Made by a program: the position numbers and the translations under genes. Under the pieces are notes generated by a model. The model saw only the letters and a list, made by a program, of their open reading frames with translations. It searched no databases and was not told the origin of the DNA. Below, piece after piece: positions 7,906 through 16,605 of a DNA stretch of 64,000 nt; the stretch's first letter is position 1, and each line of letters starts with the position of its first letter. This DNA is from Oscillospiraceae bacterium Marseille-Q3528. Its GTDB lineage: Bacteria > Bacillota > Clostridia > Lachnospirales > Lachnospiraceae. The DNA is taken from contig JAGTTR010000005.1 in assembly GCA_018223385.1 (NCBI GenBank), positions 62,001-126,000 of the forward strand. The letters are read 5' to 3'.

Positions 7906-8421
7906 ATGGAACAGGAAAACTTGTTGGTGAAGCAGGCGCAGCAGGGGGATGTCCATGCTTTTGCACAGCTGTATGAGTGCTGTTATCGGGATCTGTACCG
8001 GTTTGCCCTGTACAATCTGGGACAGGAAGAGGATGCCCGGGATGTGGTCAGCGATACGGTGCTGGCGGCTTTTGAGGGCATTGGGAAGCTGCGCAGCGCG
8101 GAGGCGTTCCGTGGCTGGATTTTTCAGATTTTGCTGAATCAGTGCCGGAAACGGCGACGGCAATATATGCATAAGACAGAAGAACTGACAGAGGAGCTGA
8201 AGGAGCGGCTGCCGGACGAGAGGATGGATCCCTGTGAATCCATGGATGTGCGCCGGGCATTTCAGACGCTGCCGGAAGAAGACCGGATGATCGTATCTCT
8301 GTCGGTGCTGGGCGGTTACAGCAGCGGGGAGATCGGTGCGCTTCTGCACCGGAATGCCAATACCGTGCGCTCCCGGCTCAGCCGTTCCATGCGGCGGATG
8401 CAGGTGCTTCTGGAAGGCTAG
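7906..8421 (+). CDS. ECF-type RNA polymerase sigma factor
   Basis: 171 residues. Region 2 is at about residues 10-75 (AQLYECCYRDLYRFALYNLGQEEDARDVVSDTVLAAFEGI), including the conserved D-A-R-D-V-V-x-D-T segment. Region 4 is at about 115-165 (FQTLPEEDRMIVSLSVLGGYSSGEIGALLHRNANTVRSRLSRSMRRM), a helix-turn-helix for the -35 element. It directs polymerase to a small regulon, probably under control of the membrane protein encoded 17 bases downstream. The upstream region contains GTGCAACAGTTGAGGCGGGA, which may include an autoregulatory ECF -35 (GCAAC), but this is a weak call. Confidence 0.9.
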   Translation: MEQENLLVKQAQQGDVHAFAQLYECCYRDLYRFALYNLGQEEDARDVVSDTVLAAFEGIGKLRSAEAFRGWIFQILLNQCRKRRRQYMHKTEELTEELKERLPDERMDPCESMDVRRAFQTLPEEDRMIVSLSVLGGYSSGEIGALLHRNANTVRSRLSRSMRRMQVLLEG

Positions 8422-8438
8422 GAAGGAGGATTGTGCAG

Positions 8439-11036
8439 ATGGAAGAGAAAGACAGAATGAGAAGAGAAAACGTGCAAAACAGTGAGAATGCGTTAAAAGA
8501 TACATATGAAAAGAAGTTGTCAGAAGAGCAGGTGGAGCAGGATGAGGTCGGAATAGATGAAGAAAAACTGACAGAAGAGCAGATGAAAGAGATCGGCGCA
8601 GTTATCCGGGCGGCGGCAGAGGATACACCGATCCCGTCGGAGTTGGAGCCGGAAGCCATCGAGGAACTGCTGCGGAAGCATCAGCAAGGCCAGGAGAGCA
8701 CATCAGGTAAGGACGGAACGCCTGCAGGCCAGACCAGTGCATCTGACATAAACGGAACGCATGTAAGAGAGGCAAATACTTCTGATATAGATGAAACGCA
8801 TGTAGGAGAGGCAAGTACTTCTGGTATAGATGGAACATTCGCAGAAGCGGATCGTGCATGGGAAGAAAATGGTGATCGGCGAAGTAAGAAAAAGCGGCCG
8901 AGTTTTGTCCGTCATGCCAGAATCTACATCGGAGCAGCTGCTGCTGCAGTATTGGTGATCACGGCACTGTGGCGGTTCTCTGGTGGAGTTGATAACGGTT
9001 ATACAGGGGATGAGACGACGATGGCGACCAGTGAAAGTGCGGAGGAATACGCAGAAGAACTGGCGGAAGGTGTCGTAGGAGAAGATACAGCGGGCAGCGC
9101 ATATGCTGCGGAAGGCACCACGGGCAGTGCAGACACAGCAGCAGATCAGGCAGATACGGCCCGGGCGGCAACCGGTGACGAGAGCATAGAGCGCATTCGA
9201 ATCGCGAAAAGTTATGAGGAGATTTATGATCTGCTCAAAGAAAGCAATCTCACCGTTGATACCGGGGTGTTGTATTCCGTGGGAATCGATGCTGCGGGAG
9301 TTATGGAAGAGTCTGCGGCGGAAGATAGTGCCGCAGGCACCGGAAGCAGCGGAGCTGCCAGACAGGACACTTTGCGCAGCAGCGGCAGTGGAGAGACAAC
9401 AAAGGCAACAGCGGTGGAAAGCGCAGAAGCTTCTGCAGATTATTCTGAGACGAATGTCCGGGAACAGGGCGTGGACGAAGCGGACATTGTAAAGACGGAC
9501 GGCACTTATGCATATGTGGTTTCCTCCGGCAGCAACCAGGTGAACATCATCCGACTGGCAGATCTGACTGCCTGCGGCCGGGTGACTGCGGAGAACGGCG
9601 GCCGCATCCAGGAGATTTATGTGGAGAACGGGCGTTTAACCCTGCTGACGCAGGTGGAGACCACCGCTTTGACAAGACGGGCAGGCGTCGCAGCGGGAAG
9701 TGCTGGGGTGCAGGACAGCGACGGCAGCATATCAGGTGGCACCACAGGAATCACGGATCAGGACATACAGGAAACGCCCCAGGTGGACGTGATCTATGGC
9801 TCGGACTATCAGACGGAGAGCCGCCTGACGGTGTACGATATCTCAGACCCGGCACGTCCGGTGAAGCTTGGCGGCATTTCCCAGGAGGGCAGTTACCGGA
9901 CTTCACGCATGGTGGACGGTTATGCATACGTATTTACCGACTGCTGGAAGGATTTTTCAGAGGGTACTGACCCTACAGCATATATTCCCGAGGCCAACGG
10001 GCAGAAACTGGCCAGCGGCTGCATTTATCTGCCGCAGACAGATGTGACGGGACATTATATCCTGATCAGTTCCGTGAATATGGAGGAACCCTCGCAGGTG
10101 AAGGAAGCCAAAGGCGTGCTCTGCGACGGAGACGAGTATTATATTTCCACAAACAATATGTATATCACCCAGATGCATTACAGTGCAGCGGGGGATGAGA
10201 GTACAGAGATTTTCCGGTTCGCTTTCCGGGATGGTGTGATCCGCGGTGCGGCGGTGGGTACCGTGCCGGGATACGTAAAGGACAGCTTTTGTCTGGATGA
10301 ATACGACGGCCATCTGCGGCTGGTGACGACCCGGTGGAACCGTGGCTCCCAGATCAGCAGTCTCTATGTGCTGGATGGTGATCTGGATACGGTAGGCAGC
10401 CTGGAGGATGTGGCGCCGGATGAAGAGATCAAGTCCGCCCGATTTGTGGGCAGTCAGGGCTATTTTGTAACATTCCGTCAGACGGATCCTCTGTTCTGCG
10501 TGGATCTGTCCAGGCCGGAGGATCCCAGGATCGTGGGCGAAGTGAAGGTCAGCGGATTTTCCTCCTATCTGCATCTGTATGGGGACGGACTGCTGCTGGG
10601 CATTGGCAGTGAGGCTGACGAGGACACCGGACGGGAGACGGGAGCCAAGATTTCCATGTTTGATATCAGTGAGCCGGGACAGATGACAGAACTTGACCGC
10701 GTGGGCATGAAGGACATCAGCCTGTGGAATATCAGCGATTACCGTTCTCTGCTGGTGGAGCCGGAGAAAAATCTCATCGGTTTTTCCACAGACCGGTGGA
10801 AGAAAGGAAAAGAGGAAGCCGTTTACCATCTTTACCGCTGGGAAGAGGACAAAGGCTTTGTGGAGCTGCTGTCCTATGAGATTCCCCAGAAGAACGGCAC
10901 AGATATTTCTCGCGTCAGAGGATTCTACGCAGGCAGTCGCTTTTATGTGGTCAGTGAGCGGGAGATCGCAGCATTTGACATGGAGGACGGGTTTTCTCAG
11001 TCGGGGACATTTTCTTTCGATTCTATTAAGAAGTAG
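8439..11036 (+). CDS. ECF-linked single-span membrane protein with extracellular beta-propeller domain
   Basis: 865 residues from ATG 8439, nine bases after AGGAGG (8424-8429). The cytoplasmic N-terminus (about 1-155) contains IPSELEPEAIEELL, the P-x-x-L-x-P-E-x-x-x-x-LL motif common in proteins that follow ECF sigma genes, so it may be the sigma-binding part. It also holds four 13-residue repeats. One membrane helix lies at about 158-180 (RIYIGAAAAAVLVITALW), then a low-complexity acidic linker rich in A, E, T and G. From about residue 345 there is a secreted beta-propeller domain beginning NVREQGVDEADIVKTDGTYAYVVS, matching the Beta_propel family (PF09826). I infer that it is the anti-sigma or signal-input partner. 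Confidence 0.85.
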   Translation: MEEKDRMRRENVQNSENALKDTYEKKLSEEQVEQDEVGIDEEKLTEEQMKEIGAVIRAAAEDTPIPSELEPEAIEELLRKHQQGQESTSGKDGTPAGQTSASDINGTHVREANTSDIDETHVGEASTSGIDGTFAEADRAWEENGDRRSKKKRPSFVRHARIYIGAAAAAVLVITALWRFSGGVDNGYTGDETTMATSESAEEYAEELAEGVVGEDTAGSAYAAEGTTGSADTAADQADTARAATGDESIERIRIAKSYEEIYDLLKESNLTVDTGVLYSVGIDAAGVMEESAAEDSAAGTGSSGAARQDTLRSSGSGETTKATAVESAEASADYSETNVREQGVDEADIVKTDGTYAYVVSSGSNQVNIIRLADLTACGRVTAENGGRIQEIYVENGRLTLLTQVETTALTRRAGVAAGSAGVQDSDGSISGGTTGITDQDIQETPQVDVIYGSDYQTESRLTVYDISDPARPVKLGGISQEGSYRTSRMVDGYAYVFTDCWKDFSEGTDPTAYIPEANGQKLASGCIYLPQTDVTGHYILISSVNMEEPSQVKEAKGVLCDGDEYYISTNNMYITQMHYSAAGDESTEIFRFAFRDGVIRGAAVGTVPGYVKDSFCLDEYDGHLRLVTTRWNRGSQISSLYVLDGDLDTVGSLEDVAPDEEIKSARFVGSQGYFVTFRQTDPLFCVDLSRPEDPRIVGEVKVSGFSSYLHLYGDGLLLGIGSEADEDTGRETGAKISMFDISEPGQMTELDRVGMKDISLWNISDYRSLLVEPEKNLIGFSTDRWKKGKEEAVYHLYRWEEDKGFVELLSYEIPQKNGTDISRVRGFYAGSRFYVVSEREIAAFDMEDGFSQSGTFSFDSIKK
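8700..8855 (+). repeat. Four 39-bp tandem repeats inside the propeller gene
   Basis: Four in-frame units start at 8700, 8739, 8778 and 8817. They encode TSGKDGTPAGQTS, ASDINGTHVREAN, TSDIDETHVGEAS and TSGIDGTFAEADR. The middle units are about 80% identical at DNA level. They lie in the cytoplasmic linker before the membrane helix, so copy number changes would alter spacing without breaking the frame. Confidence 0.75.
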
Positions 11037-11207
11037 TAAAAACTCTTTCCAAGCTGCCGGAAATATGGTTTAATAATACTGTTAAATAACGATCGTGCAG
11101 AATGAAATTTCGTTATGGTTCGTAAGTGGCATCTGCAAAGGTGTATCTTTCACAGATACGGGTAAAATGTAACAAATCTTTCTGCATGTCAGAGGAAAGG
11201 ATCTATT

Positions 11208-12461
11208 ATGAAGAAACAGACAGTATTTATGGCAGCAGTGCTGGCCGCCGTTGCTCTGGTGACCGGTTGTGGAGCAAAGAAGAGCGAAGTAAAGACCGAT
11301 TATGTGGATGATTTAAGCAAATATGTGACCCTTGGCGAGTACAAGGGACTGGAATATGAGGAGACCTCCACGGAGGTGACAGACGAGGATGTACAGGCGG
11401 AGCTGGATTACCTGCTGGAATCCAAGGCGGATGTGGAGAAGATCATGGACGGCACCGTTGCGGATGGCGATACAGTGAACATTGATTTCACCGGTATGAG
11501 AGACGGTGTGGCATTCGACGGCGGCAGCGGTACTGGTTATGACCTGACCATCGGTTCCAACTCTTTCATTGATAACTTTGAGGAACAGCTCATTGGTATG
11601 AAGCCGGGTGACACGAAGGAGATCAACGTCACCTTCCCGGATCCCTATCCGAATAACCCGGATCTGGCAGGCGTACCGGTTGTGTTTGAGGTGACTGTGA
11701 ACTATATCTGCGGTGAGAACATCATCCCGGAGATGAGCGATCAGTTTATCGCAGACAACACCGATTACCAGACGGTTGACGAGTACAAGGAATATGTGCG
11801 CGGTTACCTGAAGGATTATAAGGAGTCCACCGCAGACTCTGACAGAGAACAGGCACTGTGGCAGCAGGTGATGGACAACTGTACGTTTGCAGAGCTTCCG
11901 CAGGATAAGGTAGACGAGGAAGTAGAGAATATGTACAATTCCTACGAGCAGTATGCAGGCTACTACGGTCTGGAGATGGCTGATTTCCTGGAACAGATGG
12001 GCATGAGCGAGGAGGATTTCCGTACAGAGCTCACTTCCTATGCAGAGAATCTGGTGAAGAGAAATCTGGTGTTCAATGCCATCGTGGAGAAGGAAGGCCT
12101 GACTGTCAGCGATGACGAGTACGAGAAGACCGCAGAGGAAAAAGCCACTGACTATGGATATGAGTCCAAGGACGCCATGGAAGAGGCGCTGGGTGCAGAT
12201 ACCATCCGTGAGGATATCCTGTGGGATAAGGTGCTGACCCTGATCGCAGACAATGCGACAGCAAAGCCCGCTTCTGATACCACAGATGCAGCAGATACCT
12301 CAGACACCACAGAGGTAGTCAACACAGATGTCGAAGCAGAGTCTGCAGATACCGCGGAGGAAGCAGATACCGCTGACACAACAGGTGATGAGACACCGAC
12401 GGAAGCAACAGAGGAAGAAGGAGCAGAAGAGAATAATTGGCTCAAGTCATCAGACAAATAA
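11208..12461 (+). CDS. Trigger-factor-like FKBP peptidyl-prolyl isomerase lipoprotein
   Basis: 417 residues. The signal peptide MKKQTVFMAAVLAAVALVTGC ends in a lipobox (VTGC), so the mature protein is lipid-anchored outside the cell. After a short link there is an FKBP domain (about 85-170: GDTVNIDFTGMRDGVAFDGG, then NSFIDNFEEQLIGMKPGDTKEINVTFP). A helical region resembling the trigger factor C-terminal chaperone arm follows (about 175-340). The ribosome-binding N-terminal domain of trigger factor is absent. The last 65 residues are an acidic T/A/D/E-rich tail. It probably helps fold exported proteins outside the membrane. It has its own leader and a hairpin at 12482-12509. Confidence 0.85.
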   Translation: MKKQTVFMAAVLAAVALVTGCGAKKSEVKTDYVDDLSKYVTLGEYKGLEYEETSTEVTDEDVQAELDYLLESKADVEKIMDGTVADGDTVNIDFTGMRDGVAFDGGSGTGYDLTIGSNSFIDNFEEQLIGMKPGDTKEINVTFPDPYPNNPDLAGVPVVFEVTVNYICGENIIPEMSDQFIADNTDYQTVDEYKEYVRGYLKDYKESTADSDREQALWQQVMDNCTFAELPQDKVDEEVENMYNSYEQYAGYYGLEMADFLEQMGMSEEDFRTELTSYAENLVKRNLVFNAIVEKEGLTVSDDEYEKTAEEKATDYGYESKDAMEEALGADTIREDILWDKVLTLIADNATAKPASDTTDAADTSDTTEVVNTDVEAESADTAEEADTADTTGDETPTEATEEEGAEENNWLKSSDK

Positions 12462-12481
12462 TAAGTAAAGCAATATTTGAG

Positions 12482-12509
12482 ACCGCAGACCCCGAAAAGG
12501 GCCTGCGGT
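12482..12509 (+). terminator. Hairpin terminator after the lipoprotein gene
   Basis: ACCGCAGACCC (12482-12492) pairs with GGGCCTGCGGT (12499-12509) around CGAAAA, 21 bases after the stop codon. The T-tract after it is short, so it may be a weak terminator. Confidence 0.6.
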
Positions 12510-12535
12510 TATCATAAATTATAGGGGGTACGGCT

Positions 12536-13420
12536 ATGAAGGTATTGAATTTCGGATCACTGAACTATGATTATGTGTACGACGTGGATCATATCGTACA
12601 GCCGGGGGAGACCATCAATTCTCAGGGCATGGGAACCTTTTTCGGAGGCAAGGGTCTGAACCAGTCCATTGCCCTTGCCAAAGCCGGTGTCGCTGTGTAC
12701 CAGGCCGGTCTGGTGGGCGAGGACGGCGCAGATTTTTACAGAGTGTGCAAGGAAAACCATGTGGACACTACATATCTGGGGCAGGTGGACGGCAAGAGCG
12801 GCCACACCATCATTCAGGTGGACAGGAACGCCCAGAACTGTATCCTGCTTTACGGCGGAAGCAACCGGCGGATGACGAAGGAATACATCGACAGCGTGCT
12901 GGATCATTTTGAGGCGGGGGACATCTTGGTGCTGCAAAATGAGATCAACTGTCTGGATTATGTGATCGACCGGGCGTATGAGAAGCAGATGACCATTATC
13001 CTGAACCCGTCGCCCTACGACAGCGGGCTGGACAGCTGTGACCTGACGAAGGTGTCTGTATTCCTCATCAATGAGGTGGAAGGACGGCAGATCTCCGGCT
13101 ACGCGGAACCCCAGAAGATTCTGGATGTGATGCGGGAAAAGTTCCCGGCATCGAAGATCGTGCTGACACTGGGCGGAGACGGTTCTGTGTACGCAGACGG
13201 TGAACAGCAGATCAGGCAGCCCATCTACAAAGTAAAAGCAGTGGATACAACAGCTGCCGGAGATACGTTTACCGGATTTTTCGTGGCAGGTCTTGTGAAA
13301 GGACTTCCGATGAAGGAAGTGCTGGATCTGTGTGCAAAAGCAGCGGCCATCGCTGTTTCGAGAAAAGGTGCTGTGGCATCGATTCCGACCATGGATGAGG
13401 TACTGCACACCGAGCTGTAG
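12536..13420 (+). CDS. PfkB-family sugar kinase, ribokinase-like
   Basis: 294 residues from ATG 12536 after TAGGGGG. It has the ribokinase layout: N-terminal substrate region with FFGGKGLNQSIALAKAG (about 35-51, the first PfkB signature) and C-terminal DTTAAGDTFTGFFVAGL (about 238-254) with the catalytic Asp and the anion hole GAGD-type loop (here AAGD). LTLGGDGSVYA precedes it. It phosphorylates a sugar or nucleoside with ATP in the cytoplasm. Ribose is the default guess from similarity, but no sugar transporter or regulator is adjacent, so the substrate is uncertain. The next gene starts 10 bases later. Confidence 0.85.
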   Translation: MKVLNFGSLNYDYVYDVDHIVQPGETINSQGMGTFFGGKGLNQSIALAKAGVAVYQAGLVGEDGADFYRVCKENHVDTTYLGQVDGKSGHTIIQVDRNAQNCILLYGGSNRRMTKEYIDSVLDHFEAGDILVLQNEINCLDYVIDRAYEKQMTIILNPSPYDSGLDSCDLTKVSVFLINEVEGRQISGYAEPQKILDVMREKFPASKIVLTLGGDGSVYADGEQQIRQPIYKVKAVDTTAAGDTFTGFFVAGLVKGLPMKEVLDLCAKAAAIAVSRKGAVASIPTMDEVLHTEL

Positions 13421-13429
13421 GAGAAAAAG

Positions 13430-14479
13430 ATGACAGATAAGATCCTGATTGTGATACCGTCCCTGGAGCCGGATGAAAAGCTGGTGGAACTGACCGGGGA
13501 ACTGAAACGGGAAGGATTTTCCCACATTTTGATCGTGAATGACGGGAGCGGCCCCGCGTATGATGATATCTTTGCCCGGGCGGTGGCAGAGGGAGACTGT
13601 CGGCTACTGACCCACAGTGTGAACCAGGGAAAGGGCCGTGCCATGAAGACGGCGTTCAATGAATTTCTGCTGCACCCGGATGGATGTGAGGGCGTTGTGA
13701 CGGTGGACTCCGATGGTCAGCACCGGCCTGCGGATATCCGCAAATGCTGTGAAGCACTGCTGGCGCACCCGGACAGCCTCATTCTGGGCAGCCGGAATTT
13801 TGATGAGAAGGGCGTGCCGCTGAAAAGCAGCTTCGGTAATAAGCTGACCCGGAAGATTTTCGGATTCTTAAGCGGCATCCACATCCGGGATACCCAGACC
13901 GGGCTGCGGGGATTTTCACCGGCACTGGTCCGACGGTTCCTTTCTACGCCGGGAGAGCGGTTTGAGTACGAGATGAACATGCTCATGGATTGCCGGGAGT
14001 ACAACATTCCGGTGCTGGAGGTTCCCATCCAGACCGTGTATCTGGAGGGCAATGCCTCCACCCATTTTCACCCGGTGCGGGATTCCATCCGCATTTATGC
14101 CATTTTCGGGAAATTCCTGGCCACGTCGCTGTCCTCTTCGGTGATCGACATTGTGCTGTTTACCGTGTTTTCCGGAATTTTACAGTGGCTGCACCTGGGG
14201 CATGTGATCCTGGCGGCGACCGTGGGTGCCCGGGTGGTTTCTTCTATTTATAATTTTCTCATGAACAAGGGCGTAGTATTCCGGTGCGAAGGAAAAATCC
14301 AGAGCACGTTTTTCAAATACTATGCACTCTGTATCGTACAGATGCTCTGTTCCGCAGGGCTGGTGGCGTTGTTTGTGAAGCTGCTGGGTATCCATGCTAC
14401 CATTGTGAAAATCGTGGTGGATACGCTGCTGTTTCTTGTCAGCTTTCGGATTCAGAAGGAATGGGTATTTAAAAAATGA
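13430..14479 (+). CDS. Fusion of GT2 glycosyltransferase and GtrA-like membrane domain
   Basis: 349 residues. Residues about 1-215 are a GT-A fold family 2 glycosyltransferase like polyprenyl-phosphate mannosyl or glucosyl transferases: VIPSLEPDEKL at the start, ILIVNDGSG, then VVTVDSDGQHRP with the DxD-type metal site, and SRNFDEKGVPLKSSFGNKLTRKIF. Residues about 225-345 form four membrane helices of the GtrA type (SSSVIDIVLFTVFSGIL, GARVVSSIYNFLMNKGVVF). Together these suggest a polyprenyl-phosphate sugar synthase joined to its flippase-like partner, supplying sugar donors to outside glycosylation. The next gene overlaps by four bases (ATGA). Confidence 0.87.
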   Translation: MTDKILIVIPSLEPDEKLVELTGELKREGFSHILIVNDGSGPAYDDIFARAVAEGDCRLLTHSVNQGKGRAMKTAFNEFLLHPDGCEGVVTVDSDGQHRPADIRKCCEALLAHPDSLILGSRNFDEKGVPLKSSFGNKLTRKIFGFLSGIHIRDTQTGLRGFSPALVRRFLSTPGERFEYEMNMLMDCREYNIPVLEVPIQTVYLEGNASTHFHPVRDSIRIYAIFGKFLATSLSSSVIDIVLFTVFSGILQWLHLGHVILAATVGARVVSSIYNFLMNKGVVFRCEGKIQSTFFKYYALCIVQMLCSAGLVALFVKLLGIHATIVKIVVDTLLFLVSFRIQKEWVFKK

Positions 14480-16359
14480 CGATATTTATTGCGATTGGAA
14501 TTGTGGTCTGTCTGGCAGGCCTGTATACGAGAGTGGGGGGCAGACGGTTCGAGGAGGTTCTGCCCCTCTCGCTGTTTTCTGTGGTGCTGATGCTCTATGT
14601 GGCCGGTATGGCGGGGCAGCTTTTCATGGGCAGAAATGTGGTTTTGGCTGTCGGCGTGGGCAGCGGTCTGGTCTGTCTCTATTTTCTCATCCGGGAAAAA
14701 CGTACCTTTCTTGACCGGGTACTGACACCGGGCTTTGCGGCGTTTGTGCTGATCACCCTGTTTTTCTGGTGGAACAGCGAAGGCCGGGTGTTCATGCAGT
14801 GGGACGATTTTTCCCACTGGGGACTGGTGGTAAGAAACATGCATTTCTTTGGAAAGCTGGGAAATGTGGCGGAGGCCACCACCAAGTTCAAGGATTATCC
14901 TCCGGCCACCTCTCTGATGGCTTATTTTTTCACCAGCTTTGGAAGCTTCAACGAGACAAATGCCATCCGGGGGCTGGGCGTCATGAGCTATGGCTGCATG
15001 CTGCCGTTGCTGCGAAAGGTGGAGTGGAAGCAGAAGCAGTCCGTATGGGGCGGCGCTTTTCTGATGGTGATTGCGTTTCTTCTGCCCACGGCGCTGCACA
15101 AAAATACCTACGTGGGACTGTATGTGGATGCCTTCCTGGGCGTGCTCTATTTCTTCGTGGTGTACGCCATCGTCACTTATGAGGCAGGATGGTTCCGGGC
15201 GCTGAACGTGGCGGCCGGCTGTATGATGCTGGCGCTGACGAAGGCTTCGGGAACCGGGCTTGCAGCCATGGCAGTCATATTCGTTCTGGTGCCGTTGCTT
15301 TTGACAGCAAAAGACCGAGCAGAGCGAAAAGCGCTGCTGTGTGACGGTGTTTTCGGTGCGGCGGGTATTCTCCTCGGAAAAAAATCCTGGGACATTTATC
15401 TGGCTTTGTCCGGGACGGAACGGGCGTGGAGTGCTTCGGAGATCAGCCTGCCGGGCATTGTGGATCTGTTTGTGGGAAAAGCTCCGGAATATCGGATCAT
15501 CACAGTGAAAAGGTTCTGGCAGTTTTTCCTGACGGAGCCCATGGGCGGCTGGATCGTCTCTTTCCCGCTGGCGGTGTGGTTCCTGCTGTTTGTGATTTTT
15601 GCGGTGCTGTTCGTGTATCTGTGCAGGCCGGAAGACCGGAAGCGGTTCCGGGCCGTGTTTGCTGGGCTGATCGTGGGATTTGTGGTATATCTGCTGTTTT
15701 TGCTGGTGTTGTATCTGTTTTCCTACTCGGAGTACGAGGCCATGCGGCTGGCGTCCTGCGCACGGTATACGAACACGTATCTCATCGGCATGCTGGGCTC
15801 CTACATCGGCATTTATGTCTGGTATTTCCACAGGGAGGAAAAACAGATGATGCTTGTCCCGGCGCTGGCGCTGGTGGCCACGGTTCTGTGCATGACCAAC
15901 TATGGCGTGAACGATGTGCTCATTCATCCGATAGAGGCGGCACAGACGTCCCAGAAGCTGAAGGATGGCTATTACGGGGCACTGCGGTTCCAGAACAAGC
16001 TGGATTATACGAAGGACCGGGTATATGTGATCTCCCAGAACAGCAATGGGCTGGACTACTGGGTGCTGCGCAACATGTTTACCCCTGTGCAGATCAATGC
16101 CAATTATACATGGAGCATCGGCGTCAAATATGGAGACGGGGATGTGTTCACCGCTTATAAAAATATTTACAGCTGGTCGGATGACCTGCAGCAGTTCGAT
16201 TACGTGTATCTGTTCCGGGTGGACGAGGCGTTCGCGGAGCAGTTCGGCGTACTGTTTGACAATCCGGCGGATATCGGCAATGACCGGATGTACCGGGTAC
16301 GGCACGAAGGAGGAGAACTGGTACAGTTAAGCTTTGATGCGGACATGAGTAGTTACTAA
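14476..16359 (+). CDS. Polytopic membrane protein, probable GT-C-type glycosyltransferase
   Basis: 627 residues with roughly 11-13 hydrophobic segments spread over the first 490 residues and a C-terminal extracytoplasmic part of about 120 residues. The first large loop carries FMQWDDFSHWGLVVRNMHFFG (about 112-132), with acidic residues placed as in the catalytic loop of GT-C enzymes, and FKDYPPATSLMAYFF follows. It starts within the stop of the GT2-GtrA gene, so the two are translationally coupled. A likely role is transfer of the lipid-linked sugar made by that enzyme onto a surface polymer. The enzyme class is inferred from topology and context, not from a clear family match. Confidence 0.7.
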   Translation: MTIFIAIGIVVCLAGLYTRVGGRRFEEVLPLSLFSVVLMLYVAGMAGQLFMGRNVVLAVGVGSGLVCLYFLIREKRTFLDRVLTPGFAAFVLITLFFWWNSEGRVFMQWDDFSHWGLVVRNMHFFGKLGNVAEATTKFKDYPPATSLMAYFFTSFGSFNETNAIRGLGVMSYGCMLPLLRKVEWKQKQSVWGGAFLMVIAFLLPTALHKNTYVGLYVDAFLGVLYFFVVYAIVTYEAGWFRALNVAAGCMMLALTKASGTGLAAMAVIFVLVPLLLTAKDRAERKALLCDGVFGAAGILLGKKSWDIYLALSGTERAWSASEISLPGIVDLFVGKAPEYRIITVKRFWQFFLTEPMGGWIVSFPLAVWFLLFVIFAVLFVYLCRPEDRKRFRAVFAGLIVGFVVYLLFLLVLYLFSYSEYEAMRLASCARYTNTYLIGMLGSYIGIYVWYFHREEKQMMLVPALALVATVLCMTNYGVNDVLIHPIEAAQTSQKLKDGYYGALRFQNKLDYTKDRVYVISQNSNGLDYWVLRNMFTPVQINANYTWSIGVKYGDGDVFTAYKNIYSWSDDLQQFDYVYLFRVDEAFAEQFGVLFDNPADIGNDRMYRVRHEGGELVQLSFDADMSSY

Positions 16360-16376
16360 AGGAAAGATCAGTCTGT

Positions 16377-16535
16377 CCGGTTCAGCCGCGCCATTCGCAG
16401 AATCGCGCATACCGCGCTTTCCGCTGCGATGCAGCTTACTTCTGCTCATGAGATGGCGCTTTGCTCATGGGCTCTCGTGATTCGCTTTTCATGCGAGCAT
16501 GACAGCTCATCCACGAGATCCCATGACTGAACTGG
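16377..16535. repeat. Family A structured intergenic repeat, copy 1
   Basis: A 159-bp element bounded by CCGGTTCAG and CTGAACTGG. Inside, GCGCC and GGCGC enclose the small hairpins GCGCataccGCGC and GCTGCgatGCAGC. A long hairpin follows with nested arms TCATGGG/CCCATGA, TCTCGTG/CACGAGA and an apex TCATGCgaGCATGA. It lies between the membrane protein stop (16359) and the aldo/keto reductase gene, and is in the orientation opposite to copy 2 at 52738-52893. It is the most diverged copy. Confidence 0.75.
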
Positions 16536-16605
16536 TGGAAAAATAATTGTTTTTGTGGTAAAATATCAGGAAAAGTTTTTCTGTGGAAAACGGGAGGAAG
16601 AAGAG

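Noticed and set aside
14452..16305. A 617-codon minus-strand frame opposite the polytopic membrane protein
   Set aside because: It is rich in H, Q and R and shows no domain. The sense protein has regular membrane segments and is translationally coupled to its upstream neighbour.
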